From Micrococcaceae bacterium Sec5.1 (GTDB lineage Bacteria > Actinomycetota > Actinomycetes > Actinomycetales > Micrococcaceae): a DNA stretch of 64,000 bases. The stretch lies in NCBI GenBank assembly GCA_039636795.1, contig CP143430.1:124001-188000 (forward strand), in the 5' to 3' direction. Within the stretch, counting starts at the first letter, position 1, and each line of letters opens with the position of its first letter. Of this stretch, positions 45,102-54,361 are shown piece after piece. The notes beneath the pieces were generated by a model. That model saw nothing but the letters and a program-made list of their open reading frames with translations. It had not been told where the DNA came from and did not search any database. The position numbers were made by a program, and so were the translations under genes.

Positions 45102-46067
45102 AGATGACGCTATGAGGGGCGTGTTTCGGAACTGCTAATTCCAATGCCCCCTTGTGTTTAATATCGGAAGCAAGATTCCATGATGCGAAAACTCTAAAGA
45201 AGTTGAAGTGGTTGGCAGCCTTCGGCGAGCACCTCCGCAGGCTTTGGCGTCGGCTTATGGAATGCATCAAGAAACAACCGGTAGGAGACGATGCCCGCAT
45301 TTGCGGACCCGGTGGAGCAGCAGCATCGGTAGGCGTGCGTCATCCACGGGCCGGGCAGGAGCGCTCGAAGCCACGAGTCGCATTCGGTCAACGAGAGGGA
45401 GGCTTGGACTCCACTATCCCTGCGATGAGCAGCAACGGACACCGTGACGCAGGTCCCAGCCGGGGCTGGGCCGGGGGCGAACCATCCCCACTCCACAGTC
45501 TCCACGACGATCGTCACGTTGATGTTCTCGTTCTCGATCGATGGCGTGGGACCCAGTCGGTGATGCCGACGGCCGCTATGGATTGGCTCGCCCTGTGAAG
45601 ATCGGCTTACTTCCTGGCGTAGTTCGTTCAGTTCGGCGGCATGTTTACTGCGGATCCTCGCACTGAGATCCATGATCAGGGTTTCCTCTGCTGCGGCAGG
45701 CGCTTCGGTGTCGACGGAAGGTCGGGGTGGCGCAACAGAAAACGTGTCACGAAGGGGCTGCTCAGACCGGTGCACAACACCTCCAGGACTCGACCATCAG
45801 CGCACGGGTGAGACGAGAATACCGGTCTAAAAATCAAATCGCCAGAGGAAGCCGCGTGAGGCATTGGCTACTATTTTGCATGGCTTCGGCCACGGCAGGC
45901 GCCTCTACCGCGACCTCAGTACACTCCTCATGGCGCTGGAGCTCATGCAGCAAAGACGCTCCTGCAGCGAAACTGCATCTCAGGTCCGTGCCCGGGGCCC
46001 CGGGCCGGAAGCCGCAGCCCGCCGTCGTGCATGTCCGCACGGGCACTGCGCGACTCAATGCGCTACC
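45102..46067. other. Region of about 970 bp without a convincing gene
   Basis: Between dctA and the first IclR gene several mid-length frames exist on both strands. The longest runs on the minus strand at 45194-45775 (193 codons; LIMDLSARIRSKHAAELNEL near its start). None has a recognised domain, a good ribosome site or balanced composition. It may hold remnants of decayed genes at the edge of an inserted catabolic cluster. Confidence 0.4.
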
Positions 46068-46922
46068 TTAGGCGACGCCGTTGGACTGCACCTTGTTAGG
46101 TTGGGGCCGAATGGCCACCCGGGAGCTTGCGATACGGTCGGTGAGGGCCGCAGCGGAGTCTTTGACGAGGCGCACGAGCTCGGATTCGGTGCCCAAATTG
46201 AAGCGACTCTCGGGGATCGTGATGCCGATATCACCGACGACGATGGTGCCCGAGAGCCCGAACACCGGGGCCGCGACGGAGATCGCACCCTCGATCCGCT
46301 CTCCGTGCGAGATGGCATAGCCATCCCGGCGGATTTCATCGAGTCGATCGCTGAGCTTGCCTGGGTCGACGCGGGTGCGTGCAGTCAATGCAGGGAGTGG
46401 GCCGTGGACGATCTCGTGCCGGGTCTCATCAGGTAGGAAGGCGAGTATCGCGAGCCCACTGGCGCCTGCGTGCAGAGGCAGCCAAGTATGCATCGGCAAA
46501 ACGTAGCGCAGGGGGTGCGGGGATTCCACTGTGTGGGTGAACATCATCTGCTGGCGCTGTTCGTTGTAGACGCCGAAGAACGAAGACTCGCCTGTGCGCT
46601 CGGTGAGCTGACCGAGGATGTCCGTAGCCGCCTCCTCGAGCGGGAGACGGGCAGTCGTGGCCCAGGCAAGCCGCAGGAACTCGAGTCCGAGCCGATATGC
46701 GCCGTCGCGGGTGCGGCCAACCATCCCAAGCTTCTCCAGGTCGCCGAGCAGCCGATGGGCCGTACTCGCGCTGACACCCATGAGGGAGGCCAGCTCGCGA
46801 ACGCCATAGGAGTCCTCGCCGGTGTCGACCATGAGGGTCAGCAGTTCGATCCCTCGCGCCAGCGGATGCCGTTGCCTGTCCGGCGACTGCTCCGAACCAG
46901 CAGTCGTTTCGTTTGTACTCAT
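46068..46922 (-). CDS. IclR family transcriptional regulator 1
   Basis: A 284-residue regulator with an N-terminal winged HTH (GVRELASLMGVSASTAHRLL, then DLEKLGMVGRT) and the C-terminal IclR effector domain (LPLHAGASGLAILAFLP, DGYAISHGERIEGAISVAAPV). The start lies 105 nt downstream of the MFS gene on the same strand. It is strikingly similar to the second IclR at 56482-57315 throughout, including HPLARGIELLTLM. IclR proteins in catabolic clusters respond to aromatic or alicyclic intermediates; the ligand here is unknown. Confidence 0.93.
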   Translation of the reverse strand: MSTNETTAGSEQSPDRQRHPLARGIELLTLMVDTGEDSYGVRELASLMGVSASTAHRLLGDLEKLGMVGRTRDGAYRLGLEFLRLAWATTARLPLEEAATDILGQLTERTGESSFFGVYNEQRQQMMFTHTVESPHPLRYVLPMHTWLPLHAGASGLAILAFLPDETRHEIVHGPLPALTARTRVDPGKLSDRLDEIRRDGYAISHGERIEGAISVAAPVFGLSGTIVVGDIGITIPESRFNLGTESELVRLVKDSAAALTDRIASSRVAIRPQPNKVQSNGVA

Positions 46923-47027
46923 TGACCCTCCCGACTCACCGACGACGAAGTGCGAAGTCGTTCTGGATGAGTCTATTCAACAGGACACGCCTTCGGATGA
47001 AGAATTGCAGCATTGGGCGCGTGTGTG

Positions 47028-48515
47028 TCAGGGATGGGCAGACGCTTCCGCCTCTTGGGCTGGTTGTTCGGTTTCGGCGACCACCTCGATGACTGCGCCG
47101 CGCTGGTTCATGGGTATCGATTTCTTGATGGCCATGATGGCAGCCAATGCGGCTGCACCCGTGATGACGATGAAAATGATGCCGGCGTTCCATGAAGAAA
47201 TAGTCGGTGCCGTGGTGCCGGGTACCGTGCTCGACGCCAACACGACACCGATGATCGCTGTGCCGATCGCACTGAAGAGGGTCCGACCCACAGTAAAGAT
47301 CAGGCCGACGGCTTCGCTGGTGTCGCGGGCGGAAACGTTCTCCACGATGACGATGGGAATGCTGATCGTGAGGAACACTGTTCCGACCGAGCCAATCACG
47401 ACTGCGACGATCGCAAGCGGGAGATTATGGGTCGAGAAGAAGAAACCGGAGTAGCCCAGGATTCCCAGGCCCGCACCCGAAGCGAGTATCACCTTTCCCC
47501 CGAGCCTTCCGGCGACCCGACCTGCGACGGGTGACAGGATGAATGCGATCGCCCCGGAGATCAGCCCATACAGGCCGGCTTGGGTCGGAGTCAGGCCGAG
47601 CCCGACAGGCAAATTCGCCGGGCTTTGCTGCAGGATGGGCGTGAGGAGACCGGGCGCCGTAAGGATGCCGAGCGATACAAAAGCGGTCACGATGAGAACA
47701 AGAACCAATGAACGCTCGCGGAACAGCCGCAGGTTGAACATCGGCTTCTTGATTCGCAGTTCCCAGATGATCCAGAACGTGAACAGCAGCGCGCCGACAA
47801 CAATGAGGCCGACGACCAACGGGGTGGCGCCCTGAGTGCGCGACGTTGTGAATCCGTACAGGATTGCGGCAATTGCCGGGGCCATCAAGACACCGCCCAG
47901 CACATCCACTCGGCCGCGTTCGGCCACAGCGCCCACGGACCTGGGAAGTGCAAGTGCGACAAGGATCGCCACGACCGCCAGGATGGCCGAGGCGATGAAC
48001 ATGCTGCGCCAACCGCCCGCGGCGAGAAGGATGCCGGCAGCGACGCCTCCTATTGATCCGCCAATCAGGCCCATGCCCGATGTCAGGCTGATGAGCACCG
48101 ACACTCGGGAAGGCGGCGCAACCTCGCGGGCGACGCCGATGAGCAGCGGAAAGAGACCCGCGCTGGTTCCCTGCAGCGCACGACCGATCAGCACTCCCTC
48201 GAGGTTGCCCATGATCACGCTGATGATGGGACCTGCAGCGGATATGAGCATCAGAATGATGAGGACCTTCTTCCGGCCATAAATATCGCCGAGCCGCCCC
48301 GCGATAGCCGCAGTGCCCGCGCCGACGAGCAGGAAAATGGTGACCACCCAGGAGATCGCTGATGCATCGGCATCGAAGGTAGCCATCAGGGTGGGGATGG
48401 CCACGTACATCATGGTCACTTCGAATATCGGGGTGAGTTCGATGACCATGAAGATCGCAACGATCAAGGCGAAGGGCCTGACCGCAATTGACCGTGTGGG
48501 ATCGGTCGACAACAT
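47028..48515 (-). CDS. MFS transporter in the catabolic cluster
   Basis: A 495-residue transporter with about 14 membrane helices of DHA2-like topology. TM1 carries IFEVTMMYVAIPTLM, the following loop GRLGDIYGRKKVLIIL (motif A), and later GRALQGTSAGLFPLLIGVAR. Its C-terminal tail is acidic. ATG at 48515 has TTAGGA 5 nt upstream; the longer open frame lacks a ribosome site. A perfect 6-bp inverted repeat (48557-48572) lies in the promoter. It may import the pathway substrate or export a toxic intermediate. Substrate unknown. Confidence 0.88.
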   Translation of the reverse strand: MLSTDPTRSIAVRPFALIVAIFMVIELTPIFEVTMMYVAIPTLMATFDADASAISWVVTIFLLVGAGTAAIAGRLGDIYGRKKVLIILMLISAAGPIISVIMGNLEGVLIGRALQGTSAGLFPLLIGVAREVAPPSRVSVLISLTSGMGLIGGSIGGVAAGILLAAGGWRSMFIASAILAVVAILVALALPRSVGAVAERGRVDVLGGVLMAPAIAAILYGFTTSRTQGATPLVVGLIVVGALLFTFWIIWELRIKKPMFNLRLFRERSLVLVLIVTAFVSLGILTAPGLLTPILQQSPANLPVGLGLTPTQAGLYGLISGAIAFILSPVAGRVAGRLGGKVILASGAGLGILGYSGFFFSTHNLPLAIVAVVIGSVGTVFLTISIPIVIVENVSARDTSEAVGLIFTVGRTLFSAIGTAIIGVVLASSTVPGTTAPTISSWNAGIIFIVITGAAALAAIMAIKKSIPMNQRGAVIEVVAETEQPAQEAEASAHP

Positions 48516-48556
48516 TTCATTCCTAACTACGTTGTTAGAGAGGGTGTTCGTTTTAG

Positions 48557-48572
48557 CGAAACGACAGTTTCG
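48557..48572. promoter_or_regulatory. Inverted repeat upstream of the MFS gene
   Basis: cgaaacgacagtttcg: perfect 6-bp arms with a 4-base centre, about 42 nt before the MFS start. AACGAA repeats adjoin it. A candidate operator for one of the two IclR regulators. Confidence 0.4.
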
Positions 48573-48657
48573 TTGTGTGGTCTTTCTCATGGTTTCACCG
48601 CCAAAGTGCTCTGTCAAGAGCCTGCGATTCGCTCGCCGAGGAGCTGCGGCGCGACTG

Positions 48658-49482
48658 TCACCGCGCCACTAGGCGAAGAGGCTGGTTGGATACTTCCTTG
48701 AGCAGGCGATCCACCGAGGGCCGGATCCGTACTAAAGGTTCGATGGCTGGAACTGCGTATAGAAAGTTGGCCTCCATGGCCGCTAGTGCGGCTTCTGCTA
48801 CATCCAATGGGTCGATGGCCGTAACGGATGGAATGGAACTTTTTGCTGAGGACCCCCCGGCATTCTTAATTCCAGCGGTTGCAAGTGCCGCGCTCATGGG
48901 GGTGCGGACAATACCTGGGCAGAGGACGGTTGCGCTGACACCCGGCGCTGATGCCTCCAATTCCGCACGCAGCGTTTCCGTGAGTGCGACAACCGCATGT
49001 TTGGTGACGACGTAATCGGCAATGCCTGGAACGATGGACAGTCCCGACATGGAGGCAGTGTTCAGCACATGGCCATGCTTCTTTTCGACCAAGTGGGGCA
49101 CGAATGCCCGGATCCCATGGATGACACTCCATAGGTTCAGGGAAAGGAGCCTTTGCCAAGCCTCCGCGCCGATCTCCCATGACGGGCGCTGATCATTGGC
49201 TGCCCCGACGTTGTTGCATACGAGGTCAAATGTTCCGAAGTGCTCAAGTGTTGCCCGTGCCAGGCTCTCGACCGATTCGGCATCGGTTACGTCGGTGGGG
49301 ACGGCGAGGATTTCAGTACCCAGTGCTTTCAGGTCATTGCGGGTTGCCTCCAATCCGTCGGAGTCGATGTCGGCAATCGCGAGCTTGAGCCCGCGTGAAG
49401 CCAACGACAGCGCGAGCGATCTCCCAATTCCGCTTCCCGCCGCAGTTACTACGGCCACATCGCCTGGCTTGAAACTGGTCAT
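48658..49482 (-). CDS. Short-chain dehydrogenase/reductase
   Basis: A 274-residue SDR from ATG 49482 with AAAGG upstream. It shows TAAGSGIGRSLALSL (cofactor), the acidic D-I-D after strand 2 (AIADIDSDG) favouring NAD, CNNVGAAND, catalytic Ser in NTASMSG and Y-V-V-T-K. After the core, PGIVRTPMSAALATAGIKN resembles SDRs acting on larger hydrophobic alcohols. It is in a run of minus-strand genes with an SDR, an EthD-like protein and the BVMO upstream; 142 nt separates it from the MFS gene. Confidence 0.9.
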   Translation of the reverse strand: MTSFKPGDVAVVTAAGSGIGRSLALSLASRGLKLAIADIDSDGLEATRNDLKALGTEILAVPTDVTDAESVESLARATLEHFGTFDLVCNNVGAANDQRPSWEIGAEAWQRLLSLNLWSVIHGIRAFVPHLVEKKHGHVLNTASMSGLSIVPGIADYVVTKHAVVALTETLRAELEASAPGVSATVLCPGIVRTPMSAALATAGIKNAGGSSAKSSIPSVTAIDPLDVAEAALAAMEANFLYAVPAIEPLVRIRPSVDRLLKEVSNQPLRLVAR

Positions 49483-49596
49483 ATCGTCGACCTTTCTGTG
49501 CTGTTGTCTGTTCGGGAACGCGAGTTCTGTTACGGCCCGAACTGTTATTTGGGCCAGCGACAGGTGCTGCTCCAACGGCGGGCCGGATGTGGTTCA

Positions 49597-50403
49597 TTAC
49601 CCGGTGAATGCGCCACCGTTGACACCCATCGTTTGCCCCGTGATGAATGAGGCCTCGTCCGAGCAGAGAAAGGCGCAGGAAGCTGCGATGTCCGTGCCCG
49701 TGCCGATGCGCCCGACGGGAAGGCTTTGCCCCAGGACATCGCTGGGGGGAAGTTTCCCTGCCGCCTGCTTCTTGCGAACGCTCGGCGTGTCGATGGCAGA
49801 GGGCGCGATGGTGTTGACGGTGAGGCCTGAGGACGCGTATTCGAGAGCCAAGGTCTTCGTCAATGCGATCACGCCGCCCTTCGACGCGGAATAGGACGCC
49901 ATGGTGGGGGCTCCGACCTGGGCGGCCATGGAAGAGATCAGGACCACCCTGCCCCATTTGGCATCCACCATGTCTTTGATGACGGACTGGATGCAGTTGA
50001 ACGTTCCGGTCAGGTTTATGGCTAGAATGCGGTTCCAGGATTCTGCGGTGATATCGGCAAAAGGCTCCTGGACGGCGACGGCCGCACTGCAGATCAACAC
50101 TCCTATGGCGCCGAGTTCATCCCGGATGTTCTCGATGGCATTGTCGACTTGGGCTCGATCGCTAACGTCAACCTGGTAGCCCAGGGCCCGGGCTCCAGCC
50201 GCGGATAGCTCCTTGGCCACGAGCTTGGCGCCCTCGCCGTCCACATCCAGGACTGCGACGGCGTAACCCTCATCAGCCAGTCGCGTGGAAACTTCGCGGC
50301 CGATGCCGGATGCTCCTCCGCTGACGACCGCGACTCGCCTTACCGCCCCGCCCTGGCCAGCCCGCTCGGCCGGTCGGGCTAACTGCTGCTTTGAAGTAAC
50401 CAT
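49597..50403 (-). CDS. Short-chain dehydrogenase/reductase, FabG-like, paralogue of the SDR at 55487
   Basis: A 268-residue SDR from ATG 50403 with AGGAGAG upstream. Motifs: SGGASGIGREVS, the acidic residue in VAVLDVDGEG, catalytic Ser in LISSMAAQ and YSASKGG, followed by PSAIDTPSVRKKQAAGKLP and ITGQTMGVNGGAFTG. In the usual NAG position it reads ICSAAVA, shared in type (ANAAVA) with the SDR at 55487-56242. The whole sequences are clearly paralogous. Probably an NAD-linked alcohol dehydrogenase of the pathway. Confidence 0.9.
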   Translation of the reverse strand: MVTSKQQLARPAERAGQGGAVRRVAVVSGGASGIGREVSTRLADEGYAVAVLDVDGEGAKLVAKELSAAGARALGYQVDVSDRAQVDNAIENIRDELGAIGVLICSAAVAVQEPFADITAESWNRILAINLTGTFNCIQSVIKDMVDAKWGRVVLISSMAAQVGAPTMASYSASKGGVIALTKTLALEYASSGLTVNTIAPSAIDTPSVRKKQAAGKLPPSDVLGQSLPVGRIGTGTDIAASCAFLCSDEASFITGQTMGVNGGAFTG

Positions 50404-50507
50404 GGTTCTCTCCTGTGATTCAGATCTGTGATGCGGTTCGTCCATGAACGCGAGTGGCTGTCTGCTTTCTCAGTGAAGTCTTCGAGACGCAGACCATGCC
50501 GCAGGTC

Positions 50508-50843
50508 CTAGGGGAGGATGGGGTTTCCTTCAGCTACGAAGGGCACGAAAACCATGCTGCTGAGATCGAGGTCCGGGCTCATGCCGAGACCAGCCCCGAA
50601 GAGCAGGTCCCGGGCGGAGGAGGCCGACCCCTCAACTTCGTAGATCGTTGCGTACTGGTGGGAAACCGAAGCGGGCTCTTCGGAGGCTGTGCGGTAGCGC
50701 TGTGCGGCGATAAAACCGGGAAGTTCAAGCACCTGAGGTATGTGTGTGTCCCAGTACCATGTGCGGAACACGTCGTCCCGTTCTTCCACGGGATTAACGA
50801 GCGCCAGTAACATCTCGCGCGGGGGCAGCAGTTCTTCAGTCAT
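50508..50843 (-). CDS. EthD-like dimeric alpha-beta barrel protein
   Basis: A 111-residue protein from ATG 50843 with GGAG 6 nt upstream. It carries LLALVNPVEERDDVFRTWYW, then DTHIPQVLELPGFIAAQRYR, the pattern of the EthD/dimeric alpha-beta-barrel group (F-x-x-W-Y-x-x-x-H-x-P). Such proteins accompany oxygenases in degradation clusters with a poorly known role. It follows the BVMO gene by 29 nt on the same strand, so the two are likely coexpressed. Confidence 0.72.
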   Translation of the reverse strand: MTEELLPPREMLLALVNPVEERDDVFRTWYWDTHIPQVLELPGFIAAQRYRTASEEPASVSHQYATIYEVEGSASSARDLLFGAGLGMSPDLDLSSMVFVPFVAEGNPILP

Positions 50844-50872
50844 TTCAGTCTCCATTTCGGGCGGAACGGTCG

Positions 50873-52516
50873 TCAGCTAGCGCTGATGCTTTCGCGTATG
50901 GTCGACAGCGCACCGTTGTAGTCCCCGGTTGCGGTCATCTCACCCAGGATTTCGTGCAGCTTGGCGCGACCTCCCGGGTTGAGCAGGAACTTTCGCACTT
51001 TGCCCTCGACGTTCGCGCCGTAGTAGTGGCTGTGCTCTGCCGAGAAGATGGATTTGGGCGCCAGTGTCTCGATCATGGTCATCCACGTTTCCTGCTGTTC
51101 GGCGGTCGGTTCGAAGCGTTCATAGCCGTGTCCGCGTGCGTGGATAAGCGTGCCGATGATCCAGTCGATCTGATCCTGCGAGTACCGCGGGTAGTTGCCT
51201 CCGCCGGCGCCGTGCGGCCCGCCGGGGAAGAAGAAGTTTGGCAGCTGGTGGGCGCTGAACCCGCCGAAGTCCGTGGGCCCCTCTTCCCAGTCCGTGCTGA
51301 GGTCCAGGCCGTCGAGGCCCTTGATGCCCATGCGTGTGAGCGCACCGGTGCCGAAGTCGAAGCCTGTTGCGAAGACGATGATGTCATACTCGCGGTGTCC
51401 CTCGGTCGTTTCGATACCCGTCGTGTCGATCCGCGCGATCGGCGTCTCCCTGAGCGCGATCAGCGAGGCCGCCGGATTGTTGAATGACTCGTAGTAGTTG
51501 GTGACGAACGGAGGGCGCTTCGCGCCAAACAGATGGTCCTTCGGGATCAGCCTTTCGGCCGTAACTGGATCCTTGACGATGCTGCGGACCTTGTTGGCGA
51601 GGAAGTCGCAGAATTCGAGGTTGACGTCGCGGTTGGTAGTCATGTCGTAGTAGTTGGAAGTTAGCTTGGCGAAGCCCGGGCTGTTCCAGATCTTCTCGTA
51701 GAAGGCCTGCCGTTCTTCGAATGAGTCGGCGGTGGAGAACTTGCCGGCGGGCTCGTGCAGGAAGCCGGTTGGGTTTGCCGCGGACCCGAGTTTCGCGGCG
51801 ATCCCGTCGAAGTTCTTGCGGAGCCACGTGGTGCGCTCGTCGCTGATGACCCCGTTGTTCAGTGGGGTGGTCCAGGTTGGCGTGCGCTGATAGAGGTCCA
51901 CGGTCTCAACCAAGTCGACGATCGCGGGAAGAATCTGGGCTCCGCTCGGTCCGTTGCCGATGATGGCGACGCGCTTGCCCGTGAAATCGACCGGCGTATG
52001 CGGCCACGCGCCGGTGTGGTAGGCCTGGCCCCTGAAGTCCTCAAGGCCCTTCAAGTCTGGGTAGTTCGGCACGGAGAGGCCGCCGGTCGCCGAGATGACC
52101 CAGCGTGCCCGGACAGTTTCGCCCTTCTCAGTGGTCACCGTCCATGTGGTCTCTGCCTCGCTCCACAGTGCCGATACGACCCTCTGGCCGGTCCGGATGT
52201 GCCCGCGGAGGTCGAAATGGTCCACCACGAAGTTGAGGTAGCGCTCGATTTCGGGCTGGGTGGCGAACTCTTCCTCCCAGCGCCACTTCTCGAAGAGCTC
52301 TTTGGAATGGATGTATCCGTACGTGTAGCTCTCGGAATCGAAGCGCGCGGACGGGTAGCGGTTCCAGTACCAGACGCCGCCGACGCCGTCACCCGCTTCC
52401 AGCGTCTGGGCCGAGAACCCGGCCTCAAGCGCACGCTGCAGCGCGTAGATGCCCACGACGCCAGCCCCGATTACAAGTACTTCGACGTCGATGTCGCTGC
52501 TGGTCTGTTCTGCCAT
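50873..52516 (-). CDS. Baeyer-Villiger monooxygenase (type I, class B flavoprotein)
   Basis: Inserts one oxygen atom from O2 next to a ketone carbonyl, giving an ester or lactone, with FAD and NADPH. The 547-residue protein has the FAD Rossmann motif GAGVVG (17-22). The BVMO fingerprint F-x-G-x-x-x-H-x-x-x-W-P-H covers residues 161-173 (FRGQAYHTGAWPH), and the NADPH motif GNGPSG is at 187-192. YPSARFDSESYTYGY also matches cycloalkanone monooxygenases. ATG at 52516 has AGGAG 8 nt upstream. It leads the minus-strand run and is divergent from an SDR. It needs no ferredoxin, so the redox operon nearby serves something else. Confidence 0.94.
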   Translation of the reverse strand: MAEQTSSDIDVEVLVIGAGVVGIYALQRALEAGFSAQTLEAGDGVGGVWYWNRYPSARFDSESYTYGYIHSKELFEKWRWEEEFATQPEIERYLNFVVDHFDLRGHIRTGQRVVSALWSEAETTWTVTTEKGETVRARWVISATGGLSVPNYPDLKGLEDFRGQAYHTGAWPHTPVDFTGKRVAIIGNGPSGAQILPAIVDLVETVDLYQRTPTWTTPLNNGVISDERTTWLRKNFDGIAAKLGSAANPTGFLHEPAGKFSTADSFEERQAFYEKIWNSPGFAKLTSNYYDMTTNRDVNLEFCDFLANKVRSIVKDPVTAERLIPKDHLFGAKRPPFVTNYYESFNNPAASLIALRETPIARIDTTGIETTEGHREYDIIVFATGFDFGTGALTRMGIKGLDGLDLSTDWEEGPTDFGGFSAHQLPNFFFPGGPHGAGGGNYPRYSQDQIDWIIGTLIHARGHGYERFEPTAEQQETWMTMIETLAPKSIFSAEHSHYYGANVEGKVRKFLLNPGGRAKLHEILGEMTATGDYNGALSTIRESISAS

Positions 52517-52570
52517 TGACTTCACTCCTACTCGGGCGGCGCCACCATGGCCTCCGCAGGATGTAATTCA

Positions 52571-52582
52571 AGCACTGGTGCT
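52571..52582. promoter_or_regulatory. Short palindrome between the BVMO and the divergent SDR
   Basis: agcactggtgct: 5-bp arms with a 2-base centre, in the 175-nt divergent promoter region. A possible regulator site for the TetR or IclR proteins of the cluster. Confidence 0.3.
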
Positions 52583-52691
52583 CAATTAATGCAATGGAGG
52601 CTCTAAATTCGCGTAAGTTTAGACAAAGTTGCCATTGCCATATTTGAGCGGGCGTGATGAAATTTGTTGACTCATACTTCAAAGGAGAACC

Positions 52692-53633
52692 ATGAACGCC
52701 ACCCCTGACCTACGATTCGACGGACGTGTTGCCATAGTTACAGGAGCTGGCCGCGGCCTTGGCCGCGCCCACGCCCTGCTGCTCGCCGAGCGCGGTGCCA
52801 GGGTCGTCGTGAATGACCTCGGAGGGTCGAAGGAGGGCGAAGGCAACGACGCCGGGCCCGCGAACGAGACCGCAGCGGAAATCGTCGCGGCGGGTGGCAT
52901 CGCCGTAGCCGACACGAACGACGTAGGCAGTGAAGCAGGTTGCCATGCGCTCGTCGAGACCGCGATCCGTGAGTTCGGCCGCATCGACATCGTCGTGAAC
53001 AACGCGGGTATCTCGCGCTGGGCGACCTTCCCGGAAGCTGACGCCACAAACCTTGAGCTCACGCTCGACGTGCATCTGCGCGGCACCTGGCACACGACCC
53101 GGGCAGCCTGGCCCTACATGGAGGAGCAAGGCTATGGGCGGGTCATCACCACAACATCAACCGGAATGCTGGGTCTGCCGGACAACCTTGCCTATGCCAC
53201 CGCGAAGGGGGCCCTCATAGGTTTCACCCGCAGCCTGGCTTTGGCAGCAGCCCCGAAGGGTATCCTCGTCAACTGCGTCGCACCGAACTCGGTGACCAGA
53301 CCGAGCCTTTCGGCCGACAAACCGAATATCGTCACCGCCAATGAAGCGGATTCAGCCCGCCTCCAGGCGATGCAGACCGACCTCGTCTCGCCAATGGTGG
53401 CCTACCTCGCCCACGAGTCGTGCGAGGTGAACGGCGAGATCCTCGTTGCCGGCGCCAAGCGTTTCGCCCGCTGGTTCATGGGGTTCACGCCGGGCTGGCT
53501 CGACGAAAGCGACGGAGTTCCCACCATCGAAGACGTCGTGTCCCACTGGGACGAGATCAACGACCGGGATGGCTACTACATACCTACGGGCACCTACGAT
53601 TGGGGCTCAAAGTTTATGGCGCACCTGGCCTGA
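52692..53633 (+). CDS. Short-chain dehydrogenase, 3-hydroxyacyl-CoA dehydrogenase-like (HSD17B4 type)
   Basis: A 313-residue SDR with AAAGGAG upstream of ATG 52692. The cofactor motif is TGAGRGLGRAHALLLAERGA with VVVNDLGGSKEGEGND, the extended loop typical of peroxisomal multifunctional enzyme type 2 relatives. NNAGISRW, catalytic Ser in TTTSTGM and YATAKGAL follow. The C-terminal 60 residues (FMGFTPGWLDESD, EDVVSHWDEINDRDGYYIP) also resemble that group. It could oxidise a hydroxyacyl-CoA or a cyclic alcohol. It is the only plus-strand gene among the left part of the cluster and is divergent from the BVMO. Confidence 0.88.
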   Translation: MNATPDLRFDGRVAIVTGAGRGLGRAHALLLAERGARVVVNDLGGSKEGEGNDAGPANETAAEIVAAGGIAVADTNDVGSEAGCHALVETAIREFGRIDIVVNNAGISRWATFPEADATNLELTLDVHLRGTWHTTRAAWPYMEEQGYGRVITTTSTGMLGLPDNLAYATAKGALIGFTRSLALAAAPKGILVNCVAPNSVTRPSLSADKPNIVTANEADSARLQAMQTDLVSPMVAYLAHESCEVNGEILVAGAKRFARWFMGFTPGWLDESDGVPTIEDVVSHWDEINDRDGYYIPTGTYDWGSKFMAHLA

Positions 53634-53644
53634 GTTTAAACACC

Positions 53645-53681
53645 AAAATCGGGGCCGGCATTTCCATGCTGGCCCCGATTT
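53645..53681. terminator. Bidirectional terminator between SDR and tetR
   Basis: aaatcggggccggcat / atgctggccccgattt forms a 16-bp stem with one mismatch and a 4-base loop. T/A runs on both sides serve the convergent genes. Confidence 0.85.
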
Positions 53682-54359
53682 CTATGTATCGGAGTCACGC
53701 TCCGCGAGCGGCGCTGAAAGCCCTGCACTCAGGAAGGTAATGAGGTCGGAGATGAGTGCTTCGATCCCTGCCGGAAGGTGTTCCCGTTTGCGCTGGGCGG
53801 TATGGTATCGAGCCAGCGCATGTACAGCGCTGGTCAACGTAACCCACCATCGCTCGTCCAGGACCGATTCCGGAATCCCGGGGACGAGCTTGCCGAGCAG
53901 AGTGCGCAACGTGACAACCGCGGCGCCGACACGCACCCCAACGAGCCCTTCATAGCCCCCTTCTTCGGTGATGTAGAGGGAGAGGAAGGGGAGGTAGTGG
54001 TTGTCCGGCTGGAAGTGAATTGCGAGCGGGCGCACGAAGGCGCTGACCACGTCGGATACGGTGGGAGTTGTTTCGCTCAACATGAGGCCGGCGACCATTT
54101 CGGTACGGCTTACTTCACTCTCCCCGCCGCGGTATTCCATAATCGCCTTCACGATTTCGTCGCGCTCGCCGAAGTGGTATTGCACGGCTGCGTGGTTGCG
54201 CTGGCCGGCGGCTTTGCCGATGTCACGCAGTGGCACCGCCGAGATGCCGTGTTGTGCGAAAAGCCGCTCTGCCTCTGTGATGATCCGTTGGCGTGTTGCC
54301 TGTCCCCGTACATTTTTCCGCTCGCCGGATGACCTGGAGGCAACTGAAGTTTGAGACAT
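53682..54359 (-). CDS. TetR family transcriptional regulator
   Basis: A 225-residue regulator with the N-terminal HTH RQRIITEAERLFAQHGISAV, PLRDIGKAAGQRNHAAVQYH and FGERDEIVKAI. That is the TetR pattern, with a glutamine/histidine-rich recognition segment (RNHAAVQYHF) seen in KstR2-like regulators of steroid and related catabolism. The C-terminal ligand domain is unassigned. The start is 2 nt behind the HtaA-like gene stop, so it is the last gene of the SDR-CMD-HtaA-tetR run. Confidence 0.9.
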   Translation of the reverse strand: MSQTSVASRSSGERKNVRGQATRQRIITEAERLFAQHGISAVPLRDIGKAAGQRNHAAVQYHFGERDEIVKAIMEYRGGESEVSRTEMVAGLMLSETTPTVSDVVSAFVRPLAIHFQPDNHYLPFLSLYITEEGGYEGLVGVRVGAAVVTLRTLLGKLVPGIPESVLDERWWVTLTSAVHALARYHTAQRKREHLPAGIEALISDLITFLSAGLSAPLAERDSDT

Positions 54360-54361
54360 GC

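Noticed and set aside
45194..45775. 193-codon minus-strand frame as a gene
   Set aside because: No domain, no ribosome site, odd Cys/Pro-rich composition; kept only as a remark on the gap region.
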